64,000 nt of DNA from CAZFIM01 sp964519615 (GTDB lineage: Bacteria > Chloroflexota > Dehalococcoidia > GIF9 > UBA5629). Positions 7,245 through 16,498 of the stretch are shown here, in pieces. The notes under the pieces were generated by a model. That model was not told the origin of the DNA, did no database searches, and was given only the letters and a program-made list of their open reading frames with translations. The stretch lies in NCBI GenBank assembly GCA_964519615.1, contig CAZFIM010000001.1, positions 1-64,000 of the forward strand, in the 5' to 3' direction. Numbering within the stretch: position 1 is the first letter of the stretch; the number at the start of each line of letters is the position of its first letter. The translations under genes were made by a program, and so were the position numbers.

Positions 7245-8506
7245 TAGAAAGCAAGAATGCTCACCACAAGATGGGGACGCTGGTAAAGAGCTGCCGTGTG
7301 CTGGAACGGATGAACCGGCGCGGAGATTCCCGCGGCAGCGATGCGGCCTACTACCGCATTCTTGGCAATTATTTTGAACGCATCTGCACGGCCGGCGAGC
7401 AGGGCGAACCCATCGCCCTGCATACCATCTTTATGCCCGCAGAGATACTCTATGCTATGGATATAACGCCCATGCACGCAGAGACATCCACCTGGATGAA
7501 CGCCGTATTCAGCGGCGATGCCGGCGCGCTGCTGGAGAAAGCATCCGAGATGAATCTGGCTACCGAGGTCTGCTCGGCGCACCGCGGACTGGCTGGCGCC
7601 TGCGGATTGAATGTCTTACCCCACCCCGATGTCGTGCTGTGGTCCGCACTGGTATGCGACAGCTGCGGCAAGAGCGGCGAGCTGGTGATGAAGCTTTGCG
7701 GCAGCCCCGGATTCTTTATGGACTATCCCTACCAGGACAGCGAAGATGAAAAAAAATATCTGGCCGGTGAAATGACCAAAATGATAGCCTTTCTGGAGGA
7801 GACCACCGGCAAGCGTATGAATTGGGATAAGCTTTCTCAAATAGTGGCACGGGCTGATTACCAGATACAGCTTGCGCGCCAGATATTCCAGTTGCGTAAA
7901 GCAGTCCCCAGCCCCTTCCCGCCGCAGCGCTTTTTAGAGATAATGATGCCCGGATATTTGCTGCCCGGGCATCCGGAGGCTATCGAATATATGGAGATGC
8001 TGCGCGATGAGCTGACTCTCATGGTGGAGCAGGGCAGGGGCGCGATGCCGCAGGAGCGCTTCCGGCTGATGACGCTCTTCTTTCCTCCTCTCTACATGAT
8101 AGGCTCTCTGGGCAGGACAGCACAAAAATACGGTGCGGTGAGCGTGGTTGAGCCGTTCTTCAATCTCTGGGGAGAGGGCCGGCTGGACCCGCAGAAGCCG
8201 CTGGAGAGCCTTGTTAAGAAGCACTATATGCTGCCGGAAATGATATCTTACGGAACGTTGAAGCAGCGCACACTTGATGACATCGTGCGGTGTGCCCATG
8301 ATTTCAATATAGACGGTGCTGTATTCTATGCCCATGTGGGCTGCCGCCAGGCGGCGGGAATACTCAAGCATTTCAAGGATGCGTTGACAGATGCCGGTTT
8401 TCCTTTTCTGGTGATAGACCTGGATATCATGGATGCCAGCGTTGCTCCGGAAGCCGAGATCACTGAAAAGCTGGTGCAGTTTTTCGAGCTGCTGGAAGAA
8501 CGCTAA
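7241..8506 (+). CDS. 2-hydroxyacyl-CoA dehydratase family second subunit
   Basis: A 421-residue paralogue of the preceding gene and its presumed heterodimer partner. It has FMPAEILYAMDITPMHAE (matching the PxELxxAxGxxPxR segment), a cysteine cluster around EVCSAHRGLAGACG and VCDSCGKSGEL, and the C-terminal AHVGCRQAAGILKHF, a typical cluster-ligand region. The N-terminal 35 residues (basic, HHKMGTLVKSCRVLERMNRRGD) precede the family core. ATG 7241 overlaps the previous stop. The gene ends convergently with fakB, overlapping by four bases with no room for a terminator between them. Whether the pair acts on 2-hydroxyacyl-CoA or an aromatic CoA ester cannot be read from the sequence. Confidence 0.85.
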   Translation: MIESKNAHHKMGTLVKSCRVLERMNRRGDSRGSDAAYYRILGNYFERICTAGEQGEPIALHTIFMPAEILYAMDITPMHAETSTWMNAVFSGDAGALLEKASEMNLATEVCSAHRGLAGACGLNVLPHPDVVLWSALVCDSCGKSGELVMKLCGSPGFFMDYPYQDSEDEKKYLAGEMTKMIAFLEETTGKRMNWDKLSQIVARADYQIQLARQIFQLRKAVPSPFPPQRFLEIMMPGYLLPGHPEAIEYMEMLRDELTLMVEQGRGAMPQERFRLMTLFFPPLYMIGSLGRTAQKYGAVSVVEPFFNLWGEGRLDPQKPLESLVKKHYMLPEMISYGTLKQRTLDDIVRCAHDFNIDGAVFYAHVGCRQAAGILKHFKDALTDAGFPFLVIDLDIMDASVAPEAEITEKLVQFFELLEER

Positions 8507-9384
8507 ACCGCCTCCGGCAGTTTCAGTTCGGGCTGAAAACCTACGGCAATGCATTTGGGGCCGGCAGCGTAGCCCATGATAGGGCTGTACTGACTGAAGA
8601 GGATATCAAGGCAGTTGAATTCCTGCCTGAGCATATCCGCAAACTCCCCGGCCATCTCAGGTGCGCTGGCATGGGAGATCATGAAGGTCAGCGCTTCGGC
8701 AGGGGCATTGCGGTGTATATACTCCAGCATTTTTTTGTAGCCGTCCTTTCTTCTGGTAACCTTGCCTACGACTTCGAAGGTGCCCTCGGCGGTAATGCGG
8801 TTGAGCGGTTTTACGTGGAGCAGCGAGGCTATCCTGGCCGTCGTCTTTGAAAAGCGTCCGGTACGGTAGACGTATTTCAGGGTATCGAGCATCATAATGC
8901 AGTCTGTCTGCGCTCTGGCCGCAGGCAGAAAATCCACAATGGCGTCGATATCGGCCCCTCTGTCTGCCGCTTGAGCCGCGGCGATGGCCAGCAGGCCCTG
9001 AACGGCTGCCGCTGCCTTTGAATCGATGATTCTGATATCGAGTCCGGGCTTCTCTTTCATGAGGAGATCTGCTGCCGAGCAGGCAATACTGAAGGCGGCG
9101 CTCACCGCCGAGCTGAAGTGGACGATGATTATTTTATCGGAGCCTCCACTGAGGCGGCGATAGACCTCAACCAGCTCGGACGGGCTGAAGGGCGAGGTGG
9201 AGAATTTATCCGGGTCAAGGGCAAGCAGTCTGTAGGCCTCTTCCGCACTGATGCCTTCCCCATCCGCGTAGTATGTGCCGTCGAAGACTATACAGGCAGC
9301 AGGAATGACCTTGAGGTTGAACCTCCGGGCAAGCTCAGGGGAAAGGCCTGATACGGAGTCCGCTGCAACAGTCACTTTTGACAT
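8503..9384 (-). CDS. fakB: DegV family fatty-acid-binding protein (fatty acid kinase subunit FakB)
   Basis: A 293-residue DegV protein. These bind one fatty acid and present it to the FakA kinase, which makes acyl-phosphate for phospholipid synthesis. Signatures: VAADSVSGLSPELARRFNLKVIP at the N-terminus, FSTSPFSPSEL (TSxPS motif), IIIVHFSSAVSAAFS, IIDSKAAAAVQGLLA, and KYVYRTGRFSK, where many DegV proteins have Y-lxkgGRi. GAGGAG precedes the ATG. It lies 73 bases behind fakA on the same strand, so both subunits are made from one operon. The acyl phosphate would feed PlsY, whose gene is also in this window (45.5 kb). Confidence 0.9.
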   Translation of the reverse strand: MSKVTVAADSVSGLSPELARRFNLKVIPAACIVFDGTYYADGEGISAEEAYRLLALDPDKFSTSPFSPSELVEVYRRLSGGSDKIIIVHFSSAVSAAFSIACSAADLLMKEKPGLDIRIIDSKAAAAVQGLLAIAAAQAADRGADIDAIVDFLPAARAQTDCIMMLDTLKYVYRTGRFSKTTARIASLLHVKPLNRITAEGTFEVVGKVTRRKDGYKKMLEYIHRNAPAEALTFMISHASAPEMAGEFADMLRQEFNCLDILFSQYSPIMGYAAGPKCIAVGFQPELKLPEAV

Positions 9385-9457
9385 ATACGCTCCTCAGTAC
9401 ACGCGGGAGAAGTCGGAAAGCGGGAATATGCTCTATTTACCGCAGCTTACCTCCTGC

Positions 9458-11116
9458 TCATTCCACGGAGATAATATAGTTATAGTGCGGCTGGCCGCCT
9501 TCGATAACATCGGTCTCTAAATGAGTATGCTGCGTGCTGATGGAGCGGGCGATTTCTTCCGCTTCCCTGCGTATTGTGTCAGCCCCGTAATAAACGGTGG
9601 CCATTTCGCACTCGCTCAAATCGATGGAGGCCAGTATTTCGGCGATGATTGCATCTGCGCTGTCACCGCAAGCTGCCAGCTTGCCGTCCAGCAGGCCGAT
9701 AAATTGATTTTTACGTATGCTGAACCCGTTGACTCTGGTGCTGCGGGAGGCGCGGGTGACTTCTACCGTTTTTATGAGGGATACAGCTTCCTGCATCGAC
9801 TTCATATTAGTCTCAAGATCAGCAGCTGGCTCAAAGGTCACCATGGCCGCGATTCCCTGCGGAAGGCTGGTGGTTGGCAGAACGATAATCTTCTTTTCAG
9901 CAAGCGAAATGGTTTTCTGTGCGGCCAGAATAACATTCTTATTGTTGGGGAGAATGATTATCTCCGTAAAGGGAACCGCCTCGACTGCATCCAGAATATC
10001 TCTGGTGCTGGGATTCATGGTCTGCCCGCCGGGGACGACGGCTGCTGCACCGAGTTTATTGAAAAGAGAGCAGAGCCCGTCTCCCAGGGATATGGCGATA
10101 ACCGCAACTCCTTCCCGGAGGACAATCTCTTTGCTTTTTTGTTCAGCCAGCCGGTCAGCCACCTGCTCATCCATGTTACGGATGCTTATATCGTGCACAG
10201 TGCCGCGCGTTACAGCGTAGTGCAGTACTTCGCTGGGGTCCACAGCATGAATATGAATTCTGACGGCGTTTTCATCGCCGACAACTATCAATGATTCCCC
10301 TTTATCTTTCAGGTTCTCCCGTATGGTATCCGGATCGAGGTTCTGTCCCTTAATCAGAAACCCCGTACAGTAGCCGTAGGGCTCCTCGTTATCGGCAGAG
10401 AGAACGGGGTACGGGCAGCTCTGTCCTGCCTGCATGCTGATGATGGTGGTCTTGCCGGAACGCAAATGAGATCTGTTTTTTTTCAAAGAAAGCAGTGCGC
10501 CTTCCAGCAGGGTATAGAGCCCCTGCCCGCCGGCGTCCACCACTCCTGCCTCCATCAATACCGGCAGCTGAAAAGGCGTATTGGAAACGGCTTCAGCAGC
10601 GGCATCAACGGCTATCTGCAGTATACCTGTAACGCTGTGTTTGCCTTTTTTCATACCGCGCTGGCAGGCATGGGCAACTTCCCTCATGACGGTGATGATG
10701 GTGCCCTCTACAGGATTGCTAATGCCTTCCCTTGCTGATACTGCCGCCTGCTGAAAGGCGTTTGCCAGGTCTGCGCAGTTTATGTGGTCTTTGCCGGTTA
10801 AACCCTGCTGGAGTCCGCGCCATATCTGTGAAAGGATAACGCCGCTGTTTCCGCGCGCTCCCAGCAGCGCCCCCCTCGACATGGCATTTACCACAGAACT
10901 TACGCTCATATCTTCCAGTTGAGAGGCAGCTTCCACACAGGACTGCATGGTCAGGTGCATATTGGTGCCCGTATCGCCGTCAGGGACGGGAAAAACATTG
11001 AGTGAGTTGATCTCCGGGACGCTTTTACCCAGCCAATCGGTGGCAGCGGCAAACATCTCCCTGAAATCGCGCCCGCTGATAACGCTGCCTGTTTTTATGG
11101 TCTGTGTGTACTGCAT
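9458..11116 (-). CDS. fakA: DAK2-domain fatty acid kinase catalytic subunit FakA (YloV)
   Basis: A 552-residue protein of the YloV/FakA family. The N-terminal DhaL-type ATP-binding domain (about 1-210) carries LNVFPVPDGDTGTNM, whose aspartates bind the Mg-ATP pair, and GARGNSGVILSQIWRG. A middle domain and a DegV-like C-terminal half follow (IILPNNKNVILAAQ, VLPTTSLPQGIAAM). It phosphorylates fatty acids held by FakB. AGGGA lies just before the ATG. The upstream region has a near-perfect promoter with repeated TAG-containing 9-mers, suggesting lipid-responsive control. The length is normal for the family. Confidence 0.92.
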   Translation of the reverse strand: MQYTQTIKTGSVISGRDFREMFAAATDWLGKSVPEINSLNVFPVPDGDTGTNMHLTMQSCVEAASQLEDMSVSSVVNAMSRGALLGARGNSGVILSQIWRGLQQGLTGKDHINCADLANAFQQAAVSAREGISNPVEGTIITVMREVAHACQRGMKKGKHSVTGILQIAVDAAAEAVSNTPFQLPVLMEAGVVDAGGQGLYTLLEGALLSLKKNRSHLRSGKTTIISMQAGQSCPYPVLSADNEEPYGYCTGFLIKGQNLDPDTIRENLKDKGESLIVVGDENAVRIHIHAVDPSEVLHYAVTRGTVHDISIRNMDEQVADRLAEQKSKEIVLREGVAVIAISLGDGLCSLFNKLGAAAVVPGGQTMNPSTRDILDAVEAVPFTEIIILPNNKNVILAAQKTISLAEKKIIVLPTTSLPQGIAAMVTFEPAADLETNMKSMQEAVSLIKTVEVTRASRSTRVNGFSIRKNQFIGLLDGKLAACGDSADAIIAEILASIDLSECEMATVYYGADTIRREAEEIARSISTQHTHLETDVIEGGQPHYNYIISVE

Positions 11117-11255
11117 CGGTCCCTGTGCTCCGGAAAAGACGATGTACGGTAGTCTGCAAAACGCGTCTTTTTAGCCGTTTGCCGTGAAATCCTGAATTCC
11201 AAATATACCCTCTTGCGCTGTGCTAAATAGCCAGAACACGCCCGTAAGGATTTTA

Positions 11256-11300
11256 CCTAGCAATACTAGGTATACTAGCAATGAACAAGCGCGATGTCAA
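11256..11300 (-). promoter_or_regulatory. fakA-fakB promoter with overlapping repeat operator
   Basis: On the minus strand TTGACA (plus 11295-11300) and TAGTAT (plus 11272-11277) are separated by 17 bases. From the -10 box across the expected start site run three 9-base repeats of the form TAG(T/G)(A/T)... (TAGTATACC, TAGTATTGC, TAGGTAAAA). Within them CCTAG-5-CTAGG (11256-11270) is a perfect dyad. This is a typical repressor position. The regulator is unknown; a lipid-sensing factor is a guess from the operon's function. Confidence 0.65.
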
Positions 11301-11339
11301 GACGATAATATGCCCGGGGGACGATTTTTTCTGTCAAAG

Positions 11340-12125
11340 CTACCGGACGCACTCACGCTCAAGCACGCTAAGGAATTCTGCGCGGGCCAGTCTCTCCAGC
11401 CAGGGGTAATGGCCGCACTTATTCAGCACTATGAAGGAGAAATCTTTGAGCACTGCTGACAGAGGCTCACGTACGCCGGAGGCGGGGTGGGGGTCATAGT
11501 CGCCGTGTATGGCAGTTACCGGGCAGCGGATATCTCTTGCCAGATCGAGCAGGCGGCCGCTTCTGCGCAGTTCGGCGGCTTCCTTCCAGACCCTGCGGTG
11601 AACGGCATAGTCCGTTTGTACTGCGCCTGTATCGCGGGGCAGGGGGGCATATGAATCCGCTTTATAGAGCAGGCTGCCGAGTCCGGACAGGAGACTGTCT
11701 TTTCCACTGCCGGAGGGATTATCCATACATTTTATAAGTGTAAGGGCTTCTCTGCGCTCCTTGCCCTGCAGCCGGCTTAATCTGAGCGGCATGATAGCGG
11801 AGGCGTACTTCTCCTCAAAAGGCCCGCTGGAGATGAGAATGAGCTTGCGGACCAGATGGGGGTACCTTGCTGCAACCATCCAGCTCAGCCACGCTCCCCA
11901 CGAGAAACCGGCCAGAATCACAGGTATGAGACCGTTATCAACAATCGCGGCGCGAAGCTCGTTTATCTGGCCTTCTACGGTATCAGCCGTTTGCAGCGGT
12001 TCCAGTATTCCCCCCAACGCCGCGAGCTGCTCTGCAACCGGCGCCATTTCTCCCGCAGCGCCGGGACCGCCGTGGACAAGGGCGATCTGATAGGGAGCTT
12101 CACCGAATTTTCTCAGGTTTTTCAT
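11340..12125 (-). CDS. alpha/beta hydrolase
   Basis: A 261-residue alpha/beta-hydrolase. The oxyanion-hole strand reads LVHGGPGAAG, the nucleophile elbow is GFSWGAWLS (Ser), the acid lies in IHGDYDPHPASG (Asp), and the catalytic histidine is in NKCGHYPWLERLA. Lacking the cap features of specific families, it could be an esterase, aminopeptidase-like or lactonase enzyme; the HGGPG motif occurs in proline iminopeptidase relatives. No signal peptide, so cytoplasmic. No Shine-Dalgarno sequence is visible before ATG 12125. It lies upstream of fakA on the same strand, but fakA has its own promoter. Confidence 0.82.
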   Translation of the reverse strand: MKNLRKFGEAPYQIALVHGGPGAAGEMAPVAEQLAALGGILEPLQTADTVEGQINELRAAIVDNGLIPVILAGFSWGAWLSWMVAARYPHLVRKLILISSGPFEEKYASAIMPLRLSRLQGKERREALTLIKCMDNPSGSGKDSLLSGLGSLLYKADSYAPLPRDTGAVQTDYAVHRRVWKEAAELRRSGRLLDLARDIRCPVTAIHGDYDPHPASGVREPLSAVLKDFSFIVLNKCGHYPWLERLARAEFLSVLERECVR

Positions 12126-12231
12126 AGCCGATATATCCGTATGGTGAGAGCCGGGTATCGAAAAATGCGGGCAACTCTGTATAATTCATTATATATAATC
12201 AGCATTTTAGCTTATCAACAAGGATGGGACA

Positions 12232-13398
12232 ATGCGATACAGAAAATTCGGGAAACTAAATTGGGATGTTTCAGTGCTGGGATTCGGCGCCATGCGCCTG
12301 CCGGTCATCGGCGGCAATGCTGAACGTATCAACGAGCCGGAAGCTGTCCGGATGATAAGGTGCGGCATCGATGGCGGCATTAATTATATCGATACGGCGT
12401 ATCCTTATCACGGCGGAAATAGTGAAGTTGTGGTGGGCAAAGCGCTGCGGGAAGGCTACCGCGATAAAGTGCGAATTGCCACCAAGCTGCCTGTATGGAT
12501 AATAGAATCGGTTGACCATTGCGACCGCATCCTTAATGAACAGCTCAAGCGGCTCAATACTGCGCGGATAGATTTTTATCTACTGCACGGCTTGAACAGC
12601 AAAACATGGGCTGCCGCCAAGAAGCTGAAGGTGATAGAGTGGGTAGAGAAAGCTGCTGCAGACGGCCGCATAGGGTACGCTGGTTTTTCATTTCATGACT
12701 CGCTTTCCCTTTTTAAAGAGATCATCGATTTTTATGATAAATGGACATTCTGCCAGATCCAGTATAACTATATGGACATCGACTATCAGGCTGGCACCCG
12801 CGGTCTCAACTATGCCGCGGATAGAGGATTGGCCGTAGTGGTCATGGAGCCGCTCAGGGGCGGGAGGCTGGCAAAGACTCCTCCGGATACTATTGCGCGT
12901 ATATGGGCAAGCGCTCCGGTGAGCCGCAGCCACATCGCCTGGGCCTGGCGCTGGATATGGAACCATAAGGAGATATCGGTCGCGCTCAGCGGCATGAGCA
13001 CCATGGAGCAGGTCATGGAGAATCTGGCTCTGGCGGAAGAGGCGGCGGCGGACATAATGTCCGCCGATGAGCTGGCGCTGACAGAAAGGGTTCGCAAAGC
13101 CTACAACGCCAGAATCAGCATCCCCTGTACCGGCTGCGGATACTGCATGCCCTGCCCTCACGGGGTGGATATCCCTCTGATATTCGAGTCATATAACGAT
13201 ATACAAATATACAATCAGCCCCAGAATGTACAGTTCTTTTACAACAGGATGATGGAGCCGGAGAAACGCGCGGACATGTGTCAGGACTGCAGCCAGTGCC
13301 TCGAGGTATGCCCGCAGAACCTCGATATCCCCCGCCTGCTCAAGCAAGCTCATGGAGCTCTGAAGACGGATGATTATAATAAAAACCGTCCGGGGTGA
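12232..13398 (+). CDS. aldo/keto reductase with C-terminal ferredoxin-like domain
   Basis: A 388-residue fusion. The N-terminal 280 residues form an aldo/keto reductase TIM barrel with the tetrad context DTAYPYHGG (Asp, Tyr), RIATKLP (Lys) and FYLLHGLN (His). The C-terminal 95 residues carry two cluster motifs: Cys299/302/305/308 followed by PHGVDIP, and Cys350/353/356/360 followed by PQNLDIP. This architecture is common in anaerobes and implies electron exchange between a carbonyl/alcohol substrate and ferredoxin or NAD(P)H; the substrate is unknown. A TATAAT at 12180-12185 with a weak TCGAAA 16 bases before it probably drives the gene, and AAGGATGG precedes the ATG. Confidence 0.9.
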   Translation: MRYRKFGKLNWDVSVLGFGAMRLPVIGGNAERINEPEAVRMIRCGIDGGINYIDTAYPYHGGNSEVVVGKALREGYRDKVRIATKLPVWIIESVDHCDRILNEQLKRLNTARIDFYLLHGLNSKTWAAAKKLKVIEWVEKAAADGRIGYAGFSFHDSLSLFKEIIDFYDKWTFCQIQYNYMDIDYQAGTRGLNYAADRGLAVVVMEPLRGGRLAKTPPDTIARIWASAPVSRSHIAWAWRWIWNHKEISVALSGMSTMEQVMENLALAEEAAADIMSADELALTERVRKAYNARISIPCTGCGYCMPCPHGVDIPLIFESYNDIQIYNQPQNVQFFYNRMMEPEKRADMCQDCSQCLEVCPQNLDIPRLLKQAHGALKTDDYNKNRPG

Positions 13399-13453
13399 AC
13401 GGGAGGGTTATTTCCCCTGTTACAAATCTTCTTTCGGCAATTGAACCATTTAA

Positions 13454-13508
13454 GCAGGCCGGAGCAGCCGCATACGCAATCAAAGCACGTATAATACTGC
13501 CGGCCTGC
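13454..13508. terminator. long inverted repeat between convergent genes
   Basis: GCAGGCCGG (13454-13462) and CCGGCCTGC (13500-13508) form a perfect 9-bp dyad around a 37-base loop. It lies between the convergent aldo/keto reductase and superoxide dismutase genes. There is no U-run, so it may be a weak bidirectional terminator or a repeat element. Confidence 0.35.
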
Positions 13509-13541
13509 CTGATTCTAGCTCATAAGTCCGGAAGCATGCCA

Positions 13542-14120
13542 TTAGCCCACGTTTTTAGCGACAAAATCCCAGTTAACCAGATTCCAGAAAGCATCGATAT
13601 AATTCTTGCGGGCATTGCGGTAGTCTATGTAATAGGCATGTTCCCATACATCGCAGGTAAGTAGCGCATTCTTCCCTTCCTGCAGAGGTGTGGCGGCATT
13701 GCTCTTGTTCTCGATAACAAGGCTGCCGTCAGCGTTTTTCACCAGCCATACCCAACCGGAGCCGAACAGCCCCATTCCGGAGGTGGTGAATTTCTCTTTA
13801 AAGCCGTCGAGGGAGCCGAACGATTTATTGATGGCTTCTACAAGTTTATCTGCCGGTTTTGTTGAGCCCGGAGATGTAAGACAATGCCAGTAGAAGGTAT
13901 GGTTCCATACCTGGGCGGCGTTATTAAAAATGCCGCCGGACGCTTTTTTGATGATATCCTCCAGTGGCATATTCTCGAACTCGGTGCCCGGGATCAATTT
14001 ATTGAGATTATCGACATATGCTTTATGGTGTTTGCCGTAATGGTACTCGAGTGTTTCGGAGCTGATATGGGGCGCCAACGCTTCTTTTGCAAATGGCAAC
14101 TCGGGAAGTTGGTGAACCAT
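13542..14120 (-). CDS. sodB: superoxide dismutase, Fe/Mn family
   Basis: A 192-residue Fe/Mn superoxide dismutase of the common dimeric type. Metal ligands are visible as His in LEYHYGKHH, His in [13 protein letters not shown], and Asp/His in [15 protein letters not shown]. The [13 protein letters not shown] segment, with its glutamine before VWNH, is the signature of iron-type enzymes, so Fe is more likely than Mn. It detoxifies superoxide in the cytoplasm; no signal peptide is present. AAGGAGGTATATC before ATG 14120 fixes the start; the frame extends 26 codons further upstream without support. For an otherwise anaerobic gene set this is a defence against oxygen exposure. Confidence 0.95.
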   Translation of the reverse strand: MVHQLPELPFAKEALAPHISSETLEYHYGKHHKAYVDNLNKLIPGTEFENMPLEDIIKKASGGIFNNAAQVWNHTFYWHCLTSPGSTKPADKLVEAINKSFGSLDGFKEKFTTSGMGLFGSGWVWLVKNADGSLVIENKSNAATPLQEGKNALLTCDVWEHAYYIDYRNARKNYIDAFWNLVNWDFVAKNVG

Positions 14121-14252
14121 GATATACCTCCTTAAAACATGATGATAGTTATTTTTATCACATATAAAGGGCATAATCAATAGCAGCCAGGGGGGCAATT
14201 AAGGGGACCGCAGTCATTTGCTTTCAACGGCATTTTTAATATTGTACAGCTA

Positions 14253-14280
14253 TTGCGCCAGGATTTTGACATGTTATAAT
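14253..14280 (+). promoter_or_regulatory. extended -10 promoter of the YtxH gene
   Basis: TATAAT at 14275-14280 is preceded by TG at the extended -10 position (TGTTATAAT). TTGCGC (14253-14258) lies 16 bases upstream. The promoter lies 57 bases before the YtxH gene and points away from sodB. Confidence 0.5.
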
Positions 14281-14336
14281 GACAGTACGCAGCATTTCAA
14301 CCGGAATAACCTTTATCTTAAAAGGAGGAGCGTGCA

Positions 14337-14597
14337 ATGACAGAACATGGTGATGGAAGATCATTTGTTATTGGTGTGATTATGGGAGCGGTAGTAGGCC
14401 TGGCCGTGGGTTTTCTCTATGCTCCAAAGCCCGGCAGTGAAACCAGGGCTATGATAAAAGAGAAAGCAAGCCATGCCGCAGAGGAAGCCAAACATATTGT
14501 TGAAAAAGCACGGGAAAAAGCCAATTCAATTATTGCTGTTGCCCACGATGAAGCGGCTCATATTAGAGCCGGTAAGCAAAAAGAAGCCGGTGACTAG
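14337..14597 (+). CDS. YtxH-domain membrane protein
   Basis: An 86-residue YtxH-type protein. One glycine-rich transmembrane helix (FVIGVIMGAVVGLAVGFLYAPKPG, about residues 10-33) carries the family's LYAPKpGxeTR signature. It is followed by a long charged amphipathic helix with alanine/lysine/glutamate heptads (residues 40-80), probably coiled coil. YtxH proteins are small stress-associated membrane proteins without a known reaction. AAAGGAGGAG lies upstream of the ATG. Confidence 0.85.
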   Translation: MTEHGDGRSFVIGVIMGAVVGLAVGFLYAPKPGSETRAMIKEKASHAAEEAKHIVEKAREKANSIIAVAHDEAAHIRAGKQKEAGD

Positions 14598-14710
14598 CGC
14601 TGTTACTCTACCGGTAATCTTAATAATACGATATGATATCCATATAAACCGGGCGGCGCTCCATCAGATAGTGCGCGCAGGGTTTACATATCTGTGTAGT
14701 AAAGTGGAGA

Positions 14711-16159
14711 TTATAGAAAGGTAAACTTTTTTTCTATAAACAGCCGCAAACAGGCTTCTACGGCATTGCTGTCATATAATATGCCCTTTTTTTTCGAAAT
14801 CTCCTCTAGCACATATGAAACGGTGCTTTCTTCGTGGTACGGACGTCTGGCGGAGATTGCCTCCACCACATCCGCTACCGCCAGCACCTTTGCTTCCGGC
14901 AGTATCTCATCCGCGGTCAGTCCGTGGGGATAACCGGACCCGTCCAGGCGCTCGTGGTGTTGGAGTACGATCTCTGCCACCGGCCAGGGAAATTCTACCG
15001 GTTTGAGAAGCTCATACCCTGTAAGCGGATGTCTTTTGATCATCTCGTATTCAATCTGGTTGATTGCACCGTTTTTATTGAGTATACGCACCGGTATGCT
15101 GAGCTTGCCGATATCATGGACAAGTCCTGCTGCGCGTACGGCATCTATCTGATCATGCGTCATATTCAGTTCCCTTCCAATGGCGCAAGCCAGTTTGGTA
15201 ACGCGCAACTGATGAGCAGCGGTATAGGAGTCCTTTAATTCGATGATGGAGGCTATAACCTGTATTGTGCTGCTGATGGTATTGAGCAATTTTTCATTAG
15301 CCAGTGTAAGCTCTTTCTCCCGTCTTTTATAGTCGGTAATATTGAGCAGAATACCCTGTATGCCGGCAACTTTATCCCCGTGTATAACCGGAACGCTGGA
15401 GCAGTAAAACCAGGCGATATCTCCGGCCTTCGTCAGGAAGCGGCACTCTATCGGCTCCACGGCGCGCTTGAGACTCGTTTTGAAATGCTCTACCGCCCTG
15501 TCTTTGTCATCAGAGTGGATATAGTCCCAGAAATACTTCCCTGTGCCCTCTTCAGGAGTATACCCCAGAATTGTATGAATGGTGGGGCTGATATAGGTTA
15601 TAAGACCATTCACATCAATGCAGTAGATGGCTTCCTTCAAATTCTCTATTAGATTTCTGTATTTCTCCTCATTCTGCTTAAGCCTGTCAAATATTTGTCT
15701 TCTATCGCTGATATTATGTGCGCTGGTGATTATCTCCGTTGCATTTCCGGCATCATCGAGCAGGAATTTGCAGGTCAATTCAACCGGTACAGTGGAACCG
15801 TCTTTGTGGATAAGCTCCACCTCAAAGGAGCGGGACAGGGACGGGTCCTTTGGTTCGGTCTTCTCTATTTCGATACGCAGTATTTGCGTCACATATTCCA
15901 TGGAAGCCGGAGAGAATATCTCGGACATCTTTTTGGCCATGACTTCCTCGGCGCTGTAGCCGAGAAGATTTTTTATGGACGGGCTTATATATGTGGGCTC
16001 TTGCTGTAAATTGATTGTCCAGATAGCGTCTCCGGCATTTTCTGCCAGAAGGCGGTAGCGTTTTTCGCTCTGATAAAGGGCTTCTTCAATAAGCCGGTAC
16101 TGCCGTTCAAGCTGTTTAAGAGCCGTTTGCCCACTATCGGGATGAGACCGGTCATTCAT
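14711..16159 (-). CDS. PAS-PAS-HD-GYP cyclic di-GMP phosphodiesterase
   Basis: A 482-residue cytoplasmic sensor. PAS domain 1 lies at about 30-155 (YRLLAENAGDAIWTIN), PAS domain 2 at about 165-285 (YRNLIENLKEAIYCID, with its PAC end GILLNITDYKRREKEL), and an HD-GYP domain at about 300-482. The HD pair is in LVHDIGKLSIP and the GYP motif is intact (HHERLDGSGYP), so it should hydrolyse c-di-GMP. No membrane segment or signal peptide. The ligand of the PAS domains is unknown. CAGGAGGAC before the ATG is a strong ribosome site. It shares its strand with the GGDEF protein gene upstream, 339 bases away, making an opposing synthase/hydrolase neighbourhood. Confidence 0.9.
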   Translation of the reverse strand: MNDRSHPDSGQTALKQLERQYRLIEEALYQSEKRYRLLAENAGDAIWTINLQQEPTYISPSIKNLLGYSAEEVMAKKMSEIFSPASMEYVTQILRIEIEKTEPKDPSLSRSFEVELIHKDGSTVPVELTCKFLLDDAGNATEIITSAHNISDRRQIFDRLKQNEEKYRNLIENLKEAIYCIDVNGLITYISPTIHTILGYTPEEGTGKYFWDYIHSDDKDRAVEHFKTSLKRAVEPIECRFLTKAGDIAWFYCSSVPVIHGDKVAGIQGILLNITDYKRREKELTLANEKLLNTISSTIQVIASIIELKDSYTAAHQLRVTKLACAIGRELNMTHDQIDAVRAAGLVHDIGKLSIPVRILNKNGAINQIEYEMIKRHPLTGYELLKPVEFPWPVAEIVLQHHERLDGSGYPHGLTADEILPEAKVLAVADVVEAISARRPYHEESTVSYVLEEISKKKGILYDSNAVEACLRLFIEKKFTFL

Positions 16160-16498
16160 ATAGTCCTCCTGTGAGATGTATGAATATGTAAAGAACTATG
16201 GGACTGATTTCCGAGCTTCCTAAAAGGATACCACTTTTTTAAGTTTGTTTCTGCCCCCTTTATGGGAGAAAGGCACTATTTTTAAAACAATTCGGCACGA
16301 AAACAAGCGGGAATAGAAAAAATTCAAGTTCTCCAAGTCTGTAAAAGGATTAGCATCACATACGGGTTTGGATGCGGCGGGGTCATCAGTGCTTTTTTTC
16401 TGGTGACAAACTGGCTTTTACCGCCGTGCCGGGTAGTATAGCGCTGATAAAGGCATAATGCCTGCGGTATATAAGCAGATATCCACTACGAGTTGATA
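16160..16498. other. intergenic region, no gene seen
   Basis: This 339-base region upstream of the HD-GYP gene contains only its ribosome-binding site. I compared it by eye with the c-di-GMP riboswitch consensus because of the neighbouring GGDEF and HD-GYP genes and found no match. No convincing promoter or terminator was seen. Confidence 0.4.
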
